The notes beneath the pieces are model-generated. The model did not search any database and was not told the DNA's origin. It saw only the letters and a program-made list of their open reading frames with translations. DNA of 64,000 bases from an uncultured Roseibium sp. (GTDB taxonomy: Bacteria > Pseudomonadota > Alphaproteobacteria > Rhizobiales > Stappiaceae): positions 620,001-684,000 of the forward strand of contig NZ_CANLVF010000001.1 in assembly GCF_947494555.1 (NCBI RefSeq), written 5' to 3'. Both the position numbers and the translations under genes were made by a program. This document shows, piece after piece, positions 1 to 10,079 of this stretch. The first letter of the stretch is position 1. Every line of letters starts with the position of its first letter.

Positions 1-421
1 ACACCCGTAGTGCTGTGTTTCCACTATGAATAGGTGGGTATGCGCCCGGTTTATACAAACCAGATTAGCGCGAACCGTCTTGTGTCGACAAGATTGGCAA
101 ACGTCGCGTGGCGGACATCGCAAGAACCGAGACCTTTCGTGATTGCAGCCGAAACGGGCAAGGCCATGTAATTGCACCGTGTTTGCATTTCCAGGCCGTG
201 AATTGCTGCGCTGCGACGTAAGATTCCCTTGCCTTCAGGGCCCCTTCGGCGCGACGATAATGGACCGCCCATGGTCGATGCGCCGTCTTACACAGGCGTC
301 CAAGCGCACTGCAGCCGGATCAGGCATCGATCCCAACCGGGCGAGACGCGGCAGGCCCGCGTCCCTCGTCGGCCATGCCGCGTTGTTAAGGGGAGACCCT
401 CAAACAAACGGGAGGCTCATT
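1..421. other. intergenic region upstream of the EF-G-like gene
   Basis: No convincing gene is seen here. An open frame continues upstream of the EF-G-like start, but its translation is Arg/Pro-rich and does not resemble an EF-G N-terminus. The promoter of the next gene should lie here; I could not identify clear -35 and -10 boxes. Confidence 0.5.
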
Positions 422-2485
422 ATGGCAAACTCGATAAACGGAAAAGGATCAGCTGCCGGTAGTTCGCCGCGCTGCATCGCCCTCGTCGGTCCGTTCGGAA
501 GCGGAAAGACCAGTCTCTTGGAGGCGTTGCTTGCGCGAACGGACAAATTGGCGCGCCAGGGGACGGTGACGGACGGCAATACGGTGGGAGATGCATCGCC
601 GGAAGCACGCGCACACGGGATGAGCGTAGAAATCAATATTGCCGAAACGGAATATCTCGGAGATCGGTTCGTTTTCGTCGACTGTCCCGGATCGGTGGAA
701 TTCCTGAGCGAAATGGACGGGGCGCTGAGTGGTATCGATCTGGCTGTTGTTGTTGCGGAAGACGATGAGCGCAAGGTCCCAGCCTTGCAGCTTATACTGA
801 AAGCCCTTGAAGCCCGCGCCATCCCGCGGGTTTTGTTTTTGAACAAGATCGACAAGAGCAATCGACGCGTGCGCGACGTCTTGAGTGTTCTGCAGCCGGC
901 CTCAGCCGTACCGCTTGTGTTGCGGCAAATTCCGATCTGGGAAGACGGCCAGGCGACCGGATTTATCGATCTCGCGCTGGAGCGGGCACACGTCTATCAT
1001 GAGAAAGAAACGAGCACGCGTGTCGACATGTCCGATGAAGACCGGGCGCGCGAACTCGAAGCCCGGTTCACAATGCTTGAGCACCTTGCCGATCATGATG
1101 ATGATCTGATGGAAGCCCTGCTTGAAGATATTGCGCCGGATCGTGATCTTGTGTTCTCAGACCTTGTGAAAGAAATGCGAGACGGACTGATATGTCCCGT
1201 ATTCTTCGGGTCGGCCGATCACGGCAATGGTGTCAACCGTCTCTTAAAAGCACTTCGTCACGAAGCACCGGGCGTGGATGTCCTGAAATACCGGGCCCTG
1301 GACAATGGGCCACGGTCCGCGCTCCAGGTGGTCAAAACCCTGCATACCCAGCATGGCGGCAAACTTTCCGTCGCGCGGGTTCTCGAAGGCCAGATTTCCG
1401 ACGGAGACAGCTTGTTCCGCAACGGACGGGAAGAAGTGAAGGTATCGGGCCTGTTCTCGATCTTTGGCCAACAGGCCAGCAAGATTGCGACCGCCGGAAA
1501 GGGCGATCTTGTCGCGCTCGGACGAATGGACGGTGTGGAAACCGGGGATCTGCTCAGCCATGACGAAGGCGACTTGAGCAGTGTCTTTAAAGTCGAACGG
1601 CGTAGCCCTGCGCTGGCCACGGCCGTAGCGGCCGCTCAAAGAAAAGACGAAGTCCGACTGTCGGCAGCACTTGCGAAACTTGCCGAGGAAGATCCCTCGC
1701 TATCCATAAGCCAGAACCAGACAACGGCGGAGACCCTGCTGGAAGGTCAGGGCGAGATGCATCTGCGCGTCGCACAGGAAAGGTTGTCGGGGAAATACGG
1801 ACTGGAGGTGTCGATACATACCCCGCACGTGCCCTATGCGGAGACCATCCGTGGCAAGACCAAGGTCAGAGGACGCCATAAGAAACAGTCCGGAGGCCAT
1901 GGTCAATTCGGTGACGTGGTGCTGGAAATCTCGCCGCTTCCGAGGGGAGAGGGCATTCAGTTTTCGGACACGATCACGGGCGGCGTGGTTCCCAAACAGT
2001 ATATCGCTTCTGTGCGGGATGGCGTTCTGGACGCGCTTGGGCGTGGGAGCTTCGGCTTTCCGGTCGCCGACATAGCAATCTGCCTGACTGATGGTTCGTA
2101 CCACTCGGTCGACAGTTCCGACCAGGCGTTCAAGATGGCCGGAATATTGGCGATCCGCGAGGGTTTGCCGGATTGTAAGCCCGTCCTGCTCGAACCGATC
2201 CACAAGGTTGTCATCGCCTGTCCCAACGATGCCACAGCGAAAGTCAATGCGATCGTGTCTGCAAGGAGAGGGCAGCTACTCGGCTTTGACGCACGACCGG
2301 ACTGGCCCGGCTGGGACGAGGTCCAGGCCTTGATGCCGGAAGCGGAAATCGGCGACCTGATTGTCGAATTGCGCTCGGCGACAGCCGGCGTCGCGAGCTA
2401 TACCTCAGAGTTCGACCATATGGCGGAACTTTCAGGCAAGGCTGCGGAACAGGCGCTTCAACGCTCCGGCAAGCAGGCCGCGTAA
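422..2485 (+). CDS. elongation factor G-like translational GTPase (EF-G paralogue)
   Basis: This 687-residue protein has the EF-G domain order: GTPase domain, beta-barrel II, domain III, domain IV (SGGHGQFGDVVLEI around residue 495) and domain V. The P-loop GPFGSGKTS (residues 23-31) and NKID (141-144) are intact. Switch II reads DCPGS (87-91) instead of the usual D-x-PGH, so the catalytic histidine is a serine. Switch I reads RAHGMSVEI instead of the ERGITI type. It is therefore a divergent paralogue, of the kind annotated as EF-G-like or EF-G2, and not the housekeeping fusA. The ATG at 422 was chosen because AACGGGAGG precedes it and the glycine-rich P-loop follows at normal distance. Upstream in-frame starts add unrelated sequence. 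It stands alone. Confidence 0.88.
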   Translation: MANSINGKGSAAGSSPRCIALVGPFGSGKTSLLEALLARTDKLARQGTVTDGNTVGDASPEARAHGMSVEINIAETEYLGDRFVFVDCPGSVEFLSEMDGALSGIDLAVVVAEDDERKVPALQLILKALEARAIPRVLFLNKIDKSNRRVRDVLSVLQPASAVPLVLRQIPIWEDGQATGFIDLALERAHVYHEKETSTRVDMSDEDRARELEARFTMLEHLADHDDDLMEALLEDIAPDRDLVFSDLVKEMRDGLICPVFFGSADHGNGVNRLLKALRHEAPGVDVLKYRALDNGPRSALQVVKTLHTQHGGKLSVARVLEGQISDGDSLFRNGREEVKVSGLFSIFGQQASKIATAGKGDLVALGRMDGVETGDLLSHDEGDLSSVFKVERRSPALATAVAAAQRKDEVRLSAALAKLAEEDPSLSISQNQTTAETLLEGQGEMHLRVAQERLSGKYGLEVSIHTPHVPYAETIRGKTKVRGRHKKQSGGHGQFGDVVLEISPLPRGEGIQFSDTITGGVVPKQYIASVRDGVLDALGRGSFGFPVADIAICLTDGSYHSVDSSDQAFKMAGILAIREGLPDCKPVLLEPIHKVVIACPNDATAKVNAIVSARRGQLLGFDARPDWPGWDEVQALMPEAEIGDLIVELRSATAGVASYTSEFDHMAELSGKAAEQALQRSGKQAA

Positions 2486-2779
2486 AGCGACACATAGCTT
2501 TCAAAGGTTCAAAGTGGGGCTTCCGAGCCCCTCTTCATAAGTTCTACAAGACAAAGCCTCGTCAATCTCACGTCCCGTATTAATACATCCACCTGGATGC
2601 GTTCGTCCCGGCGCGCATTTGCTCACATGTACCTGGTTTCCGGCCGTCGAAAGACAAGAAAGCGGTTTTTTGCGCGGAAACTCTCCGTGGAACACGTGTT
2701 TCTTGCCTACAGTCACCATTGCGTTATTTGCCTTTGAATGCCGATTCCGGTTCTGTCTTCGGCAAACAGGAGTTTGACT

Positions 2780-3742
2780 ATGAACATCTTGAAAAAGCGC
2801 AGTTGGGAGTTACCCGAGCGCGAGGCCACACCTGAAAGCGTTTTTTTGAATCGGCGGCAGATCCTTGCCGGAATGGCTGGCGGCGGCGTCCTACTGGGTA
2901 CTGGTCTTGGCATCAAGCCGGCTTTTGCGGAAGACGACCCGAGCGCAGGGCTTTATCCGGTTTCCCGCAATGCCGCCTTTGCGCTCGACCGGGATCTGAC
3001 GGACGAGGACATTGCATCCAAATATAACAATTTTTACGAGTTCGGGTCGCACAAGCAGATCTGGCCGGCCGCGCAGCAGCTTCAGATCAGGCCCTGGACG
3101 GTGACGCTGGACGGGATGATCGACAATCCGCAAATCGTCGACATCGATACGCTGTTGTCGAAAATGCCTTTGGAAGAGCGGCTCTATCGTCACCGTTGCG
3201 TCGAAGCCTGGTCGATGGCGGTGCCGTGGTCTGGCTTTCCGCTGTCCGAACTGGTGAAATTGGCCGGACCGCAATCGGGTGCCAAGTATCTCCGCTTCGA
3301 AACATTCCTGGATCCGTCCATCGCCAATGGCCAGAAACAGAGCTGGTATCCCTGGCCCTATGTGGAAGGTCTCACGCTTGAAGAGGCGAACAACGAATTG
3401 GCCTTCATGGCAACCGGCATTTACGGAAAACCGCTTGCCAAGCAATTCGGAGCACCCATTCGCCTGGTGACACCCTGGAAATACGGCTTCAAGTGTATCA
3501 AGTCGGTGGTGAGAATTTCCTTTACCGATAAGCGCCCCGTCAGTTTCTGGGAAGAAATCCAGCCTAAGGAATATGGTTTCTGGGCCAACGTGAACCCGGA
3601 AGTGCCGCATCAGCGCTGGTCGCAGGCAAGTGAAAAACTTCTCGGTACGGACGAACGCCGGGATACGCTTCTATATAACGGCTATGAAGAGCAGGTTGCC
3701 GGTCTTTACCAGAACCTGAGTGGTGAGAAGCTATTCATGTGA
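2780..3742 (+). CDS. msrP: protein-methionine-sulfoxide reductase catalytic subunit MsrP
   Basis: This 320-residue molybdoenzyme of the sulfite-oxidase fold repairs oxidised methionines in periplasmic proteins. A twin-arginine signal is visible (NRRQILAG at residues 24-31, hydrophobic stretch, cleavage near AFA-EDD), so it is exported folded by Tat. The molybdopterin-ligating cysteine is C140 in RHRCVEAW. The C-terminal motif TPWKYGFKCIKS is typical of the family. The ATG at 2780 follows ACAGGAGT; longer in-frame starts would bury the Tat signal. The haem-bearing membrane partner MsrQ normally sits next door but is not adjacent here. A terminator follows. Confidence 0.95.
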   Translation: MNILKKRSWELPEREATPESVFLNRRQILAGMAGGGVLLGTGLGIKPAFAEDDPSAGLYPVSRNAAFALDRDLTDEDIASKYNNFYEFGSHKQIWPAAQQLQIRPWTVTLDGMIDNPQIVDIDTLLSKMPLEERLYRHRCVEAWSMAVPWSGFPLSELVKLAGPQSGAKYLRFETFLDPSIANGQKQSWYPWPYVEGLTLEEANNELAFMATGIYGKPLAKQFGAPIRLVTPWKYGFKCIKSVVRISFTDKRPVSFWEEIQPKEYGFWANVNPEVPHQRWSQASEKLLGTDERRDTLLYNGYEEQVAGLYQNLSGEKLFM

Positions 3743-3794
3743 GCAAGCGACGCGCAGTATGATTGCGCTGCAAATTGCTTTGGACAAAAAAAGA

Positions 3795-3816
3795 GCCGGG
3801 TCCTAAAAGACCCGGC
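3795..3816 (+). terminator. rho-independent terminator after msrP
   Basis: An 8-bp perfect GC stem GCCGGGTC/GACCCGGC with a six-base loop CTAAAA is followed by AGTTTATTTT, about 50 bases after the msrP stop. Confidence 0.8.
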
Positions 3817-4190
3817 AGTTTATTTTGATTCACTGAATACAGTGGAATCACCTTCCAGAGGGGAACAGCTGGTCTGGGCATCACTGGGAGGAGGATGTGA
3901 TCCCCGTGTGACCAACAGTGCTGCTTATATGCGGTGCACAAGCTGCACAAACAAGTGGCAGGTGTGCAAGTCAGGTATGCAATTTCTGCAGAGCTTTGTC
4001 ATTGCGCGAAGACAGTTTCAAAATGCTGTTTGTTTACAGCTGATTAGCGTCTGTGCTGATCCGCGACCGGCTGAAGTTATTCGGTTTTTTTTCAAAAAAT
4101 ACCTTAGGTTAAATCTGGATGAAGCAAATTTGCCAAAAAAAACAGCAAGAAAATCTCTGCCTAAAAACTAGGCGTTGATTATGTTTCGCG
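3817..4190. other. intergenic region between convergent msrP and LysR gene
   Basis: The region is AT-rich and non-coding between two genes that end towards each other. An open frame at 3842-4171 (+) has no ribosome binding site and no recognisable protein character. A small inverted repeat GCCTA/TAGGC at 4159-4173 could help end the minus-strand operon. Confidence 0.5.
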
Positions 4191-5087
4191 CTAGTACACC
4201 CATTTTTCGGCACTGGTTAGCAAAAACTCCCGGAACGCTTTCACGCGGGCCGTATTCTTGAGTTCGGAGGGATACACGAAATAGGTGTCGAACGAGGGAA
4301 CCTTGTCTTCCTGCTCTGTAAGGACCGGCACAAGATTCGATGCGTGATCAATGATGTAGTCAGGCAATATCGCGATGCCGACGCCCGATTGAACAGCACG
4401 TTTGATCGCAACAAGGTTGTTGACTTTCAGCACGGACCGCCTCGGTTCCCCTGCGGACCTGCCTGCTGAGTCCAGCCAGTTCATGGACCGCAGATAGGCC
4501 GGGGCCTGTTCTCCGAATGTGATGACCCGGTGCTCGTCAATTTCTTCTATCGTCGATGGCGCTCCAAAACGCTGAATGTATTCCGGTGCCGCATAAACAT
4601 GGAAATGAACCGTGAAAAGTTTGCGCTGGATCAGATCGGGCTGTGTTGGCTGGCGGAGCCTGATGGCAACGTCGGCCTCGCGCATGCCGAGATCCAACTC
4701 GTCGTCGTCGAAAATCAGATGCAGGTCGACTTCCGGATAAAGCTCGATGAAGCTCCGAATGCGGGATGTCAGCCAGGTCGAGCCGAGGCCCACTGTGGTC
4801 GTGACGCGCAGAATGCCGGAGGGCTTTTCCTTGCTGTCGGTCAGGCTGGACTGAACCGACTCCAGTTTCATGAGCACGTCACTTGCCGTGCGGTAGAGCA
4901 GTTCACCCTGCTCAGTCAGCAGCAATCCGCGCGCGTGGCGGTGAAAGAGGGGAACGCCCAAATCATGTTCCAGGGCGCTCACCTGACGGCTTACTGCCGA
5001 TTGGCTCATGTGCAGCGTGTCGCCAGCATGCGTGAAACTGCCGGCCTGCGCGGCCGCATGAAATATGCGCAGTTTGTCCCAATCCAT
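4191..5087 (-). CDS. LysR family transcriptional regulator
   Basis: This 298-residue protein has an N-terminal winged helix-turn-helix (about residues 2-60, with AAQAGSFTHAGDTLHMSQSA) and a LysR substrate-binding domain from about residue 90. It is a DNA-binding regulator responding to a small ligand that cannot be named from sequence. It lies 31 bases downstream of trxB on the same strand, so it is likely cotranscribed with trxB and the ELM1-family gene. This suggests a role in redox or envelope stress, but that is inference. Confidence 0.92.
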   Translation of the reverse strand: MDWDKLRIFHAAAQAGSFTHAGDTLHMSQSAVSRQVSALEHDLGVPLFHRHARGLLLTEQGELLYRTASDVLMKLESVQSSLTDSKEKPSGILRVTTTVGLGSTWLTSRIRSFIELYPEVDLHLIFDDDELDLGMREADVAIRLRQPTQPDLIQRKLFTVHFHVYAAPEYIQRFGAPSTIEEIDEHRVITFGEQAPAYLRSMNWLDSAGRSAGEPRRSVLKVNNLVAIKRAVQSGVGIAILPDYIIDHASNLVPVLTEQEDKVPSFDTYFVYPSELKNTARVKAFREFLLTSAEKWVY

Positions 5088-5118
5088 CCGTGCCCCTCCG
5101 CAGGACGCTCAGGCGGCT

Positions 5119-6087
<969 letters not shown>

Positions 6088-6142
6088 GAAGACATCTTTT
6101 CCTGTGTTTCTTGTGTTTTGCCTGTCCCTGTCGGGGGCCCGA

Positions 6143-7138
6143 TCAAGTCGCCCCTTCGGGCTTTCTTGATGCAGAGAAATCCAACTTTATGCGATCCGCG
6201 ATGACGGGTGTTGCATCTATCGGCTCGTAGGTAGTTGTTTTTAACGGACCTGGAAAGGGGTGAATAACCCCCAAGCGTGCCAAACTCTCCAAAAAACCGG
6301 TGATTTTGCTGTGACCGCCACTCGGTTGAAAAACATGAACGGGTTTTCCGGTCGTTGTGGCCTCGCCGATCATGTTGGTCGAATCGGCTGTTGCAACAAT
6401 CGCATCAGCCTTGGCCAAGTAGTGACCGAGAGGGTTCGGCGCCTCACCTGTCCAGTAAAGGTGGCCGCCGGACTTTGCCAGGCTCGACAGTCCATAGGCG
6501 AGTGCGGGCGGCGTTCGGCGTGATGCGGTTATCATAAAACGGGCACTTTCGTCACTGGCCAGCTGCCTGAGGCCATTCAGAAAGAGAGACTGATCGCCGT
6601 CCGTGAATGTGTGATGACGGCTGTCGCCGCCAACAAGCACTGCAACACGAGGATGGGAGAGCTTGTCGATGGTGGGTGCTTTTTCTGAGCGCAGAGCTGC
6701 AAGTTTCGCCTGGGAAAACCGATGCGGTGAGGTTGGTGTGACCAGAACATTCCGGCCCCGCAGCCTGTCGTGCTCCGGCACCCAGATCAGATCCGCCGCT
6801 CCCGGACCGGTCCTAGGATCCTTTAGAAATACCGTGAAGGTGTTGCCTTTCGACAGCCATTTCACTCTTCGCAGATAGGCGGCCGCGCGGCGTCCCGAAG
6901 CGACAGCAATGTCCGGATAGGGCGGTGCGATCGGACTTTGCGTCCGTGTTTCCCATTCACGCGGATCGGTCGGACCGAACGGCAGCCACCAGGAAAAGGG
7001 TGGTCTGGGAGCGATCTTTCGGGCTTCATAAGGTATGCCGAGCGCTTCAACGACACCAACGCATTGCGCGACGTCACCGGCCTTGCCGTCTGTCAGAACC
7101 CAGGCGGATCGCGGAAAGATCTCCGGCTCAAGATGCAT
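6143..7138 (-). CDS. ELM1/GtrOC1 family putative glycosyltransferase
   Basis: This 331-residue protein has the motif pattern of the Mito_fiss_Elm1 family: SAWVLTDGKAGDVAQC near the N-terminus, a central LVGGDSRHHTF, and the C-terminal ADAIVATADSTNMIGEA and GKPVHVF. Bacterial members resemble GT-B glycosyltransferases and are often linked to the cell envelope; the exact substrate is unknown. It heads the operon with trxB and the LysR gene. The upstream 200 bases separate it from a divergent Lrp-type regulator. Confidence 0.8.
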   Translation of the reverse strand: MHLEPEIFPRSAWVLTDGKAGDVAQCVGVVEALGIPYEARKIAPRPPFSWWLPFGPTDPREWETRTQSPIAPPYPDIAVASGRRAAAYLRRVKWLSKGNTFTVFLKDPRTGPGAADLIWVPEHDRLRGRNVLVTPTSPHRFSQAKLAALRSEKAPTIDKLSHPRVAVLVGGDSRHHTFTDGDQSLFLNGLRQLASDESARFMITASRRTPPALAYGLSSLAKSGGHLYWTGEAPNPLGHYLAKADAIVATADSTNMIGEATTTGKPVHVFQPSGGHSKITGFLESLARLGVIHPFPGPLKTTTYEPIDATPVIADRIKLDFSASRKPEGAT

Positions 7139-7337
7139 TTATGGAGAACTTCCCCTATTGTTTTCTTTCGGAATCGTGCGCATTTTTGTTATAGTCTTGC
7201 ACAAACGCGCAAAAAACAATAATTCGGCACCTGAAGAAAAGTTAGCGCAAGGCCCCGATGCCCTGCAAGATGCCAGATCCAGTTAAGCGAAGCCTATTCA
7301 CAGGCAGGTCATTCGTCACGGCTCAAAGGAGACAGGA

Positions 7338-7808
7338 TTGAAAGCGCGGCTTGATGCCATTGATTGGCATATCCTGAAAGAACTGCAAGATAATGGCCGG
7401 ATGACCAATGTGGAGCTGGCGCGCCGCGTCGGCATTTCCGCACCGCCCTGCCTGCGCCGTGTGCGCGCACTCGAAGAGGCCGGGCTCATTCAGGGTTACA
7501 GGACGCTCCTGGACGAAAAGCAGCTTGGCTACGATGTAACGGCCTTCGCAATGGTTGGGCTTCACAGTCAAACCGAAGCCGATCTCATCGCATTCGAACA
7601 GACCGTTCAGAACTGGCCACTGGTCCGCGAAAGCTACATGCTTTCCGGCGAGGTCGATTTCCTGCTGAAATGCGTCTCGCCGGATCTACAGACATTTCAG
7701 AATTTTGTCATCCGCGACCTGACGGCGGCTCCAAATGTCGACAGCGTGAGAACGGCTCTCACGATCCGCAGAACAAAAGACGAGCCGGTCGTTCCGATCG
7801 AAGGGTAG
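7338..7808 (+). CDS. Lrp/AsnC family transcriptional regulator
   Basis: This 156-residue protein has an N-terminal AsnC-type helix-turn-helix (VELARRVGISAPPCLRRV) and a C-terminal RAM ligand-binding fold. It fits the leucine-responsive regulator family, which controls amino-acid metabolism. The start is a TTG at 7338 preceded by AAGGAGA at a spacing of about six bases; no ATG fits. It is divergent from the ELM1-family gene and its target cannot be read from the neighbourhood. Confidence 0.92.
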   Translation: MKARLDAIDWHILKELQDNGRMTNVELARRVGISAPPCLRRVRALEEAGLIQGYRTLLDEKQLGYDVTAFAMVGLHSQTEADLIAFEQTVQNWPLVRESYMLSGEVDFLLKCVSPDLQTFQNFVIRDLTAAPNVDSVRTALTIRRTKDEPVVPIEG

Positions 7809-7961
7809 GGTGTGTAAGCATAGACAAGCGAGCGCCTCTGACCGCTTTCGGCTGAGCCTCCGAAAGAGATCAACCGACCACGTCGGTCAGAATTGCGGAC
7901 CAAGTCGCTGCGCGATGCGTTTCTCCAAAAGTCCGCTCTTGGCAAATTGGACTGTTCGCAA

Positions 7962-8537
7962 TCAATCTGGAGCGCAATTCGTTTCGATTTCGGGCCCCGC
8001 GACGAGTCGTAGCAGTACCTTAAGCCCCGATTGAATATCTGCACTTCCCTTGGATGCCAGATCGTCCAGTCCGATAAATGCACCATAGACCAACTGAGGA
8101 AGAGCAGGATCATTCTGTCCGACATCGCGCAGCAACTTTGTCACGAATGACAATCTGATCTCATCAACTTCCTTTACCACTGCCAAGACAGCTGGGTTTG
8201 CCAATGCCCAAGAACGCATTGCGGGTTCTACCCGACGTCCTCCAAACTCAACTGGTGCTGGCTTAGCTGCACGATCCACCAACAGACGTAGTCGCGCCGA
8301 CTTTTCAGGTTCAGCCAGAAACACATCCTCAATTTCTTGGACAACGCTGTTACGCCATAGGCCCAACATTGCCTCTACGAAAGACGCGATATCGTCAAAG
8401 TTCCAGTAGAATGATCCCTTGGTGGCGCCAAGGCTTCGCGCAAGCGCCTCGGCTTTGATCGCGTTCGGCCCATCTGTTGTCAGGGCACGAAAGCCCGCTG
8501 CCAACCATGCTTCTTTGCTAAATTTCGTTTTGTTCAT
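7962..8537 (-). CDS. TetR family transcriptional regulator
   Basis: This 191-residue protein has an N-terminal TetR helix-turn-helix (EALARSLGATKGSFYWNF, residues about 28-45) and a divergent ligand-binding C-terminal half. The ATG at 8537 (MNKTKFSKEAW) is preferred; an upstream extension has no TetR character. It is divergent from a GNAT gene across 88 bases holding two copies of a palindrome, which are probably its own operators. The pair lies in a locally AT-richer patch next to a transposase remnant, consistent with acquisition by transfer. Confidence 0.88.
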   Translation of the reverse strand: MNKTKFSKEAWLAAGFRALTTDGPNAIKAEALARSLGATKGSFYWNFDDIASFVEAMLGLWRNSVVQEIEDVFLAEPEKSARLRLLVDRAAKPAPVEFGGRRVEPAMRSWALANPAVLAVVKEVDEIRLSFVTKLLRDVGQNDPALPQLVYGAFIGLDDLASKGSADIQSGLKVLLRLVAGPEIETNCAPD

Positions 8538-8546
8538 GTGCGAAAT

Positions 8547-8560
8547 ATACGGTGGCGTAT
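8547..8560. promoter_or_regulatory. putative TetR operator, copy 1
   Basis: Palindrome ATACG-GTGG-CGTAT lies 9 bases upstream of the TetR start codon. It shares its arms with the copy at 8584-8597. Confidence 0.6.
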
Positions 8561-8583
8561 TTACAAATGGAATAGCCCAAAAT

Positions 8584-8597
8584 ATACGGTCACGTAT
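8584..8597. promoter_or_regulatory. putative TetR operator, copy 2
   Basis: Palindrome ATACG-GTCA-CGTAT has identical arms to copy 1 and is centred 37 bases away. It precedes the GNAT ribosome binding site. Confidence 0.6.
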
Positions 8598-8625
8598 GTG
8601 AGATAGCAAAGCGATTGAGGAAGTC

Positions 8626-9105
8626 TTGAAACACGCGCCAAAAATCGAGTTTGCCCGATTACCCAGTATCTCTCTGCAAGACATTGTTGCGCATATGAAC
8701 GATCCTCGCGTTTCTGAACACATGCCGTTGCTCGTGTCGAAATGGACGCCAGACGATGCCAGGAGTTTTGTCGCCGCGAAGGAAGATATGTGGCGGCGCG
8801 ACGGGCTGGGACATTGGGCTATTTTGAGCGATGGAGTTTATGTTGGATGGGGAGGGTTCCAAAAGGAAGGCCGCGATTGGGATTTTGGCCTTGTTCTCAA
8901 GCCGGATAGCTTCGGTCTAGGGTTGCGCATCACTCGAAAAGCCATTGCCTTCGCGACAACAGACCCGCGCATCGATTTTGTAACCTTTCTCCTTCCGCCC
9001 TCGCGCAAAAACATCGGGGCGCTTCTTCGTGGAGGCGCTGAATTTGTCGAAAACACGCAATACAACGGAGAGGTCTTCAAGAAATTCCGACTGGAAACGA
9101 CGTAG
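8626..9105 (+). CDS. GNAT family N-acetyltransferase
   Basis: This 159-residue protein resembles the RimJ/RimL branch of GNAT acetyltransferases: WTPDDARSFV near residue 40, DFGLVLKPDSFGLGLRIT in the acetyl-CoA region, then a C-terminal beta segment. The canonical Q/R-x-x-G-x-G/A loop is only loosely conserved. The start is TTG at 8626 behind GAGGAAG. It is divergent from the TetR gene with shared operators, so TetR probably represses it. A substrate such as an antibiotic or small amine is plausible but not visible. Confidence 0.75.
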   Translation: MKHAPKIEFARLPSISLQDIVAHMNDPRVSEHMPLLVSKWTPDDARSFVAAKEDMWRRDGLGHWAILSDGVYVGWGGFQKEGRDWDFGLVLKPDSFGLGLRITRKAIAFATTDPRIDFVTFLLPPSRKNIGALLRGGAEFVENTQYNGEVFKKFRLETT

Positions 9106-9420
9106 TCTCGCATCCGCTTTGCAGACCTTCATGCAGGCCGCAGCGTCCGTCAATTTGGGCTCTTAGCTGTCGTTTGACCTAGCAAACCATTCCGCAATGT
9201 TTGAGGGCAAGGTAGACATTGAAGTTTGGCATCCCGGCGTAATTCAAGCTCCGGAAAGGAGCCTTGAACATGAGACATGCCCTAACTGGCGTTTAGAGGC
9301 TGTTGTCGCACTAATCCTTCGCACCACGGCGCGACCGAGAAATATCTTTCGTGAGTTTACGTGGAGGCTGGTCGAACATCCCACCCCGTCGGAACTGGCA
9401 TGCTTAGATCCGCTTTAGTC
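9106..9420. other. non-coding scar between the GNAT gene and transposase remnant
   Basis: No intact gene is seen. Short open frames here have no ribosome binding site and no family resemblance. The stretch probably represents decayed mobile-element DNA joined to the transposase tail that follows. Confidence 0.4.
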
Positions 9421-9585
9421 CGTTATCTCTACTGTCATCTAAATCTCGTTGAGCGGTTCCTCAACCGGATGAAACACTGTCGGCGCATCGCTACGCGATA
9501 TGAGAAACACGCAGCCAACTGTCTTACGCTCGTCAAGCTCGCCGCCATCCGGCTTTGGCTGTGCGTTGATGAGTCCACGGCCTAG
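9421..9585 (+). pseudogene. 3' remnant of an IS5-type transposase
   Basis: The frame ending at 9585 encodes the C-terminal tail of a DDE transposase of the IS5 superfamily. The strings NLVERFLNRMKH, CRRIATRYEKHAANCL and KLAAIRLWL match the usual ERFFNKLKxFRRIATRYDK...KLASIRLW end of these proteins. Only about 54 residues remain. The catalytic region is gone and no inverted repeat is visible. It is a scar of insertion next to the TetR/GNAT module. Confidence 0.8.
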
Positions 9586-9596
9586 TCTTCAGGGAA

Positions 9597-10079
9597 TCAA
9601 GTCTGTGCAGCTGCCTGGCGATCCTTCATTCCATTCAGTTTCTTGTGAAGGCGGGACATCAGGGATATGTCCCTGAGCGCCGTTGCGACCAATGTGAATG
9701 CAACGCTTAAGAGGGCACAGGTCGTGATGATGGCGACCGGCAGAAGCTGATCATAGTGATAGGCATCCAGGGCGCGGTCTATCGGGTCGACACCGGAATA
9801 CAGCCGATTGCGGATGGTTTCGCGATACGCACCCAATTGCAATGAGCCTTGCTTGAAATACCGAAGCCCCATCACGAGCAGGATCACGGCAGCTGCGAGC
9901 GCGATCAGGTAGCCGAACATCTGCAGCGCGAACGCATAGGCGTTTTCATGCCGTCTTTTTACAATGCGCGTAAAGATCCGGCGTTCAGGCGGCTCCAGCC
10001 TGGAATAGGCATACCAGCGATAAACCCAAAGCGGGACGGCCGCCGCCAAAAGCCACATGCCGATTGCATGAAAGACCAT
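9597..10079 (-). CDS. membrane protein of unknown function
   Basis: This 160-residue protein has three likely transmembrane segments: residues about 3-19 (IGMWLLAAAVPLWVYRW), 52-70 (FGYLIALAAAVILLVMGL) and 112-132 (LLPVAIITTCALLSVAFTL). A basic, Arg/Lys-rich segment lies between the first two and a basic tail follows the third. I do not recognise a family. It is 120 bases beyond the end of greA's transcription unit and on the same strand, without an obvious functional link. Confidence 0.7.
   Translation of the reverse strand: MVFHAIGMWLLAAAVPLWVYRWYAYSRLEPPERRIFTRIVKRRHENAYAFALQMFGYLIALAAAVILLVMGLRYFKQGSLQLGAYRETIRNRLYSGVDPIDRALDAYHYDQLLPVAIITTCALLSVAFTLVATALRDISLMSRLHKKLNGMKDRQAAAQT

Noticed and set aside
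3842..4171. 109-residue open frame on the plus strand
   Set aside because: No ribosome binding site, cysteine/arginine-rich mixed composition, and it lies in an AT-rich gap after a terminator.
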